This document shows positions 62,621 to 64,000 of a DNA stretch of 64,000 bases, one piece after another. The position numbers and the translations under genes are program-made. Source of the DNA: Prorocentrum cordatum (lineage: Eukaryota > Sar > Dinophyceae > Prorocentrales > Prorocentraceae). The stretch is from assembly GCA_963575745.1 (NCBI GenBank), contig CAUYUJ010000359.1, positions 118,133-182,132 on the forward strand, given 5' to 3'. Within the stretch, counting starts at the first letter, position 1; each line of letters starts with the position of its first letter. The notes beneath the pieces are model-generated. The model did no database searches. It saw nothing but the letters and a program-made list of their open reading frames with translations, and was not told the DNA's origin.

Positions 62621-63010
62621 CTGATAGACAGGAGGCAAACGGACAAGAGGCGAGCAAGGGAACGAGGCAAGCGGACAAGAAGCGAGAAGACAGGGGGGAG
62701 AATTGCCGTGCCCCGCAGCACGCGCCGAGGGCCCGCTGCGGAGGGAATTTTGCCACCCCTACACAATTATGCACCGCGTCCCCCGGCAAGCAGACGGGGA
62801 CGAGGGACGACCAGACAGAGAGGACGGGGACGGGCGAGAGGAGCGAGAGAGGCCGCGGAGCCAGGAGAAACGGGAGAGCACGAGGAGGGAGGGACGAGGG
62901 ACGCAGGAGGAGGAGGGGAAGCAGGCACGCAGCGCAGTGAGCAGAGGGGCAGGGCAGGGAATTATGTTCCCGGAAAGCCTTCTGGGAGCACATTACAAGC
63001 GGGGCGGGCC
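62621..63010. other. No gene recognised; purine-rich
   Basis: AG-rich sequence (GGGACGAGGGACGACCAGACAG-like) with no coding signature. Confidence 0.45.
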
Positions 63011-63013
63011 TAC

Positions 63014-64000
63014 CTAGGCCTCCTCCAAGGGCGCGGCAGGCCGGCCACGCCAGCGAGCAGCTGGGCGGCGACCCCGCGCTGCAAAGCCGCGGGCGAGGCT
63101 CTGGCGCAGGTCGCCCAGCGCCTCCGCGCGCCGGACGCCGGCGGGCGCCGCGGCCTTGGCCCAGCGGCGGAGCTCTTGGCCCCAGCGCCCGCCCGTCTCG
63201 AGCGCCGCGGCCGGCAGGCCGCCTCCCGGGTAGCGTCGGCGGCTGCTTGTGCCGTCGCGCCGAGACCTGGCCGCCGCCAAGCTTGGGTCAGCCGTTGTGA
63301 CCTCGACCGCGCTCACGTCGATGGCGAGAGGGCCGGAGCTGACGGGGTCGTGCGGCAACACCACGTCGAGGACTGCCCTCTCCACGGTGCCGTCTGGGCG
63401 CCCGCGGTCCCATCGCGGGCTCGCCTGCTCGAGCAGCGCCGCCTCCTCGCCCCACTCTCGCCTGCACCACGCTGCCAGCGCATCGCGGCATCGATTGTGC
63501 CTGCGACAGAAGCCGGGCCCCTTATCGCAGCAGCAGGCGTGGCTGCCGTAGCGCTGGCGCGCCACCGATCCGCACGGCTGGTCAGACCGGCGGGAACGGT
63601 TTTGGTCAGACCGGCGGGAACGGTTTTGTCACGGCGTTCCGCATTGGCCGGCTGGGTCTTCGAAGAGCAGGCGGCGGCGGTAAGCCGCGCAAAACTCGTC
63701 GTCGGCCAGCGCGTGTTCGTCGCGGCGGGGCACTTGCAGCCACGCGCCCCCTTTCCGCCCCTTGGCTGCGCAGAAGGGCCGCGGCCTCTAGGTCGAGCGC
63801 CTGCTCTGTCTGCCGACGCTCCCGGGCCTGGGCCGACCGCGTCGGGGAGCGCTGAGAAGGCCCTCCGCCGGCGCCCCTGCGGGTGCCTGTGCGCTGGCGG
63901 GCCTGGGCGAGCACCTCGTGGAAGCCTGGGGCGGCACGCTCGCTCTCTTCCAGCATGGACAGACCCTGCGCGGCAAGCACCGCCCGCCATGTGGTGGACC
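63014..64000 (-). pseudogene. C-terminal part of another retroelement ORF2, running off the window
   Basis: A 183-codon minus frame (63565 to 63014) reads GSHACCCDKGPGFCRRHNRC, RDALAAWCRREWGEEAALLE, RPDGTVERAVLDVVLP and LAIDVSAVEVTTAD, ending GGRWGQELRRWAK. The order 'Cys/His cluster, R-H-N..R-D-x-L, Glu, R-P-D, I-D-V' is like the C-terminal nuclease-type region of some non-LTR elements and unlike retroelements 1-3. Upstream coding sense continues in shifted frames (SMLEESERAAPGFHEVLAQA; DDEFCAAYRRRLLFEDPAG) to the window edge. A 22-bp tandem duplication (GTCAGACCGGCGGGAACGGT twice) at 63582-63628 lies within it. Confidence 0.5.

Noticed and set aside
1-64000. tRNA or rRNA genes
   Set aside because: I did not recognise any rRNA segment or a convincing cloverleaf by eye; a covariance-model scan would be needed to exclude single tRNAs.

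Overview
The window looks like nuclear DNA of a dinoflagellate. The direct evidence is at 30552-30573, which matches the 22-nt dinoflagellate trans-spliced leader (SL) at every position, followed at once by a partial second leader (30574-30588). A decayed leader starts the retrogene at 50206, and a more diverged one starts the retroelement at 56000. The rest fits: high GC, almost no host genes, long simple repeats, many small foldback elements and decayed non-LTR retrotransposons. I cannot name the species.

Layout. 0-6.4 kb: GT-rich microsatellite, three short palindromes, then a 77-91 bp satellite with purine tracts. 6.45-11.2 kb, minus strand: one decayed non-LTR retrotransposon (element 3: reverse transcriptase, zinc knuckle, RNase H, C-terminal CxxC domain) cut up by at least four MITE-like insertions. 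11.6-13.0 kb: 1.4 kb of degenerate GGCGAC repeat. 13-30 kb: dispersed repeats, hexamer repeat tracts, foldback elements, and fragments of RNase H (19.8 kb) and reverse transcriptase (25.1 and 27.2 kb). 30.55-38.06 kb, plus strand: retroelement 1, beginning with the exact SL and bounded on both sides by TCC microsatellite. 38.5-39.5 kb: hypothetical ORFs with a transposase-like zinc ribbon. 41.4-47.2 kb: three blocks of the same satellite, inverted, then about 600 bp of GGA repeat. 50.19-51.79 kb: the one convincing host gene, a bestrophin-like channel that is an intact processed retrogene (target duplication, SL, 5' UTR, 458-codon ORF, 3' UTR, A7, target duplication). 56.00-62.39 kb, plus strand: retroelement 2, nearly intact, with a perfect 15-bp target duplication inside a TCC microsatellite. 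63.0-64.0 kb, minus strand: the end of a further retroelement ORF that runs off the window.

How it fits together. The two large retroelements share one plan: SL-derived 5' end, ORF1 with a Cys-rich finger and charged helices, a conserved CTT-TAG-C junction, then ORF2 in the +1 frame with endonuclease, reverse transcriptase, zinc knuckle, RNase H and a C-terminal CxxC domain. The bestrophin copy looks like a trans-spliced host mRNA copied by such machinery. The window thus shows retroposition of SL-capped transcripts for both selfish and host mRNAs, insertion of the elements into TCC tracts, and later fragmentation of old copies by MITEs. I found no rRNA, tRNA, CRISPR or bacterial operon features.
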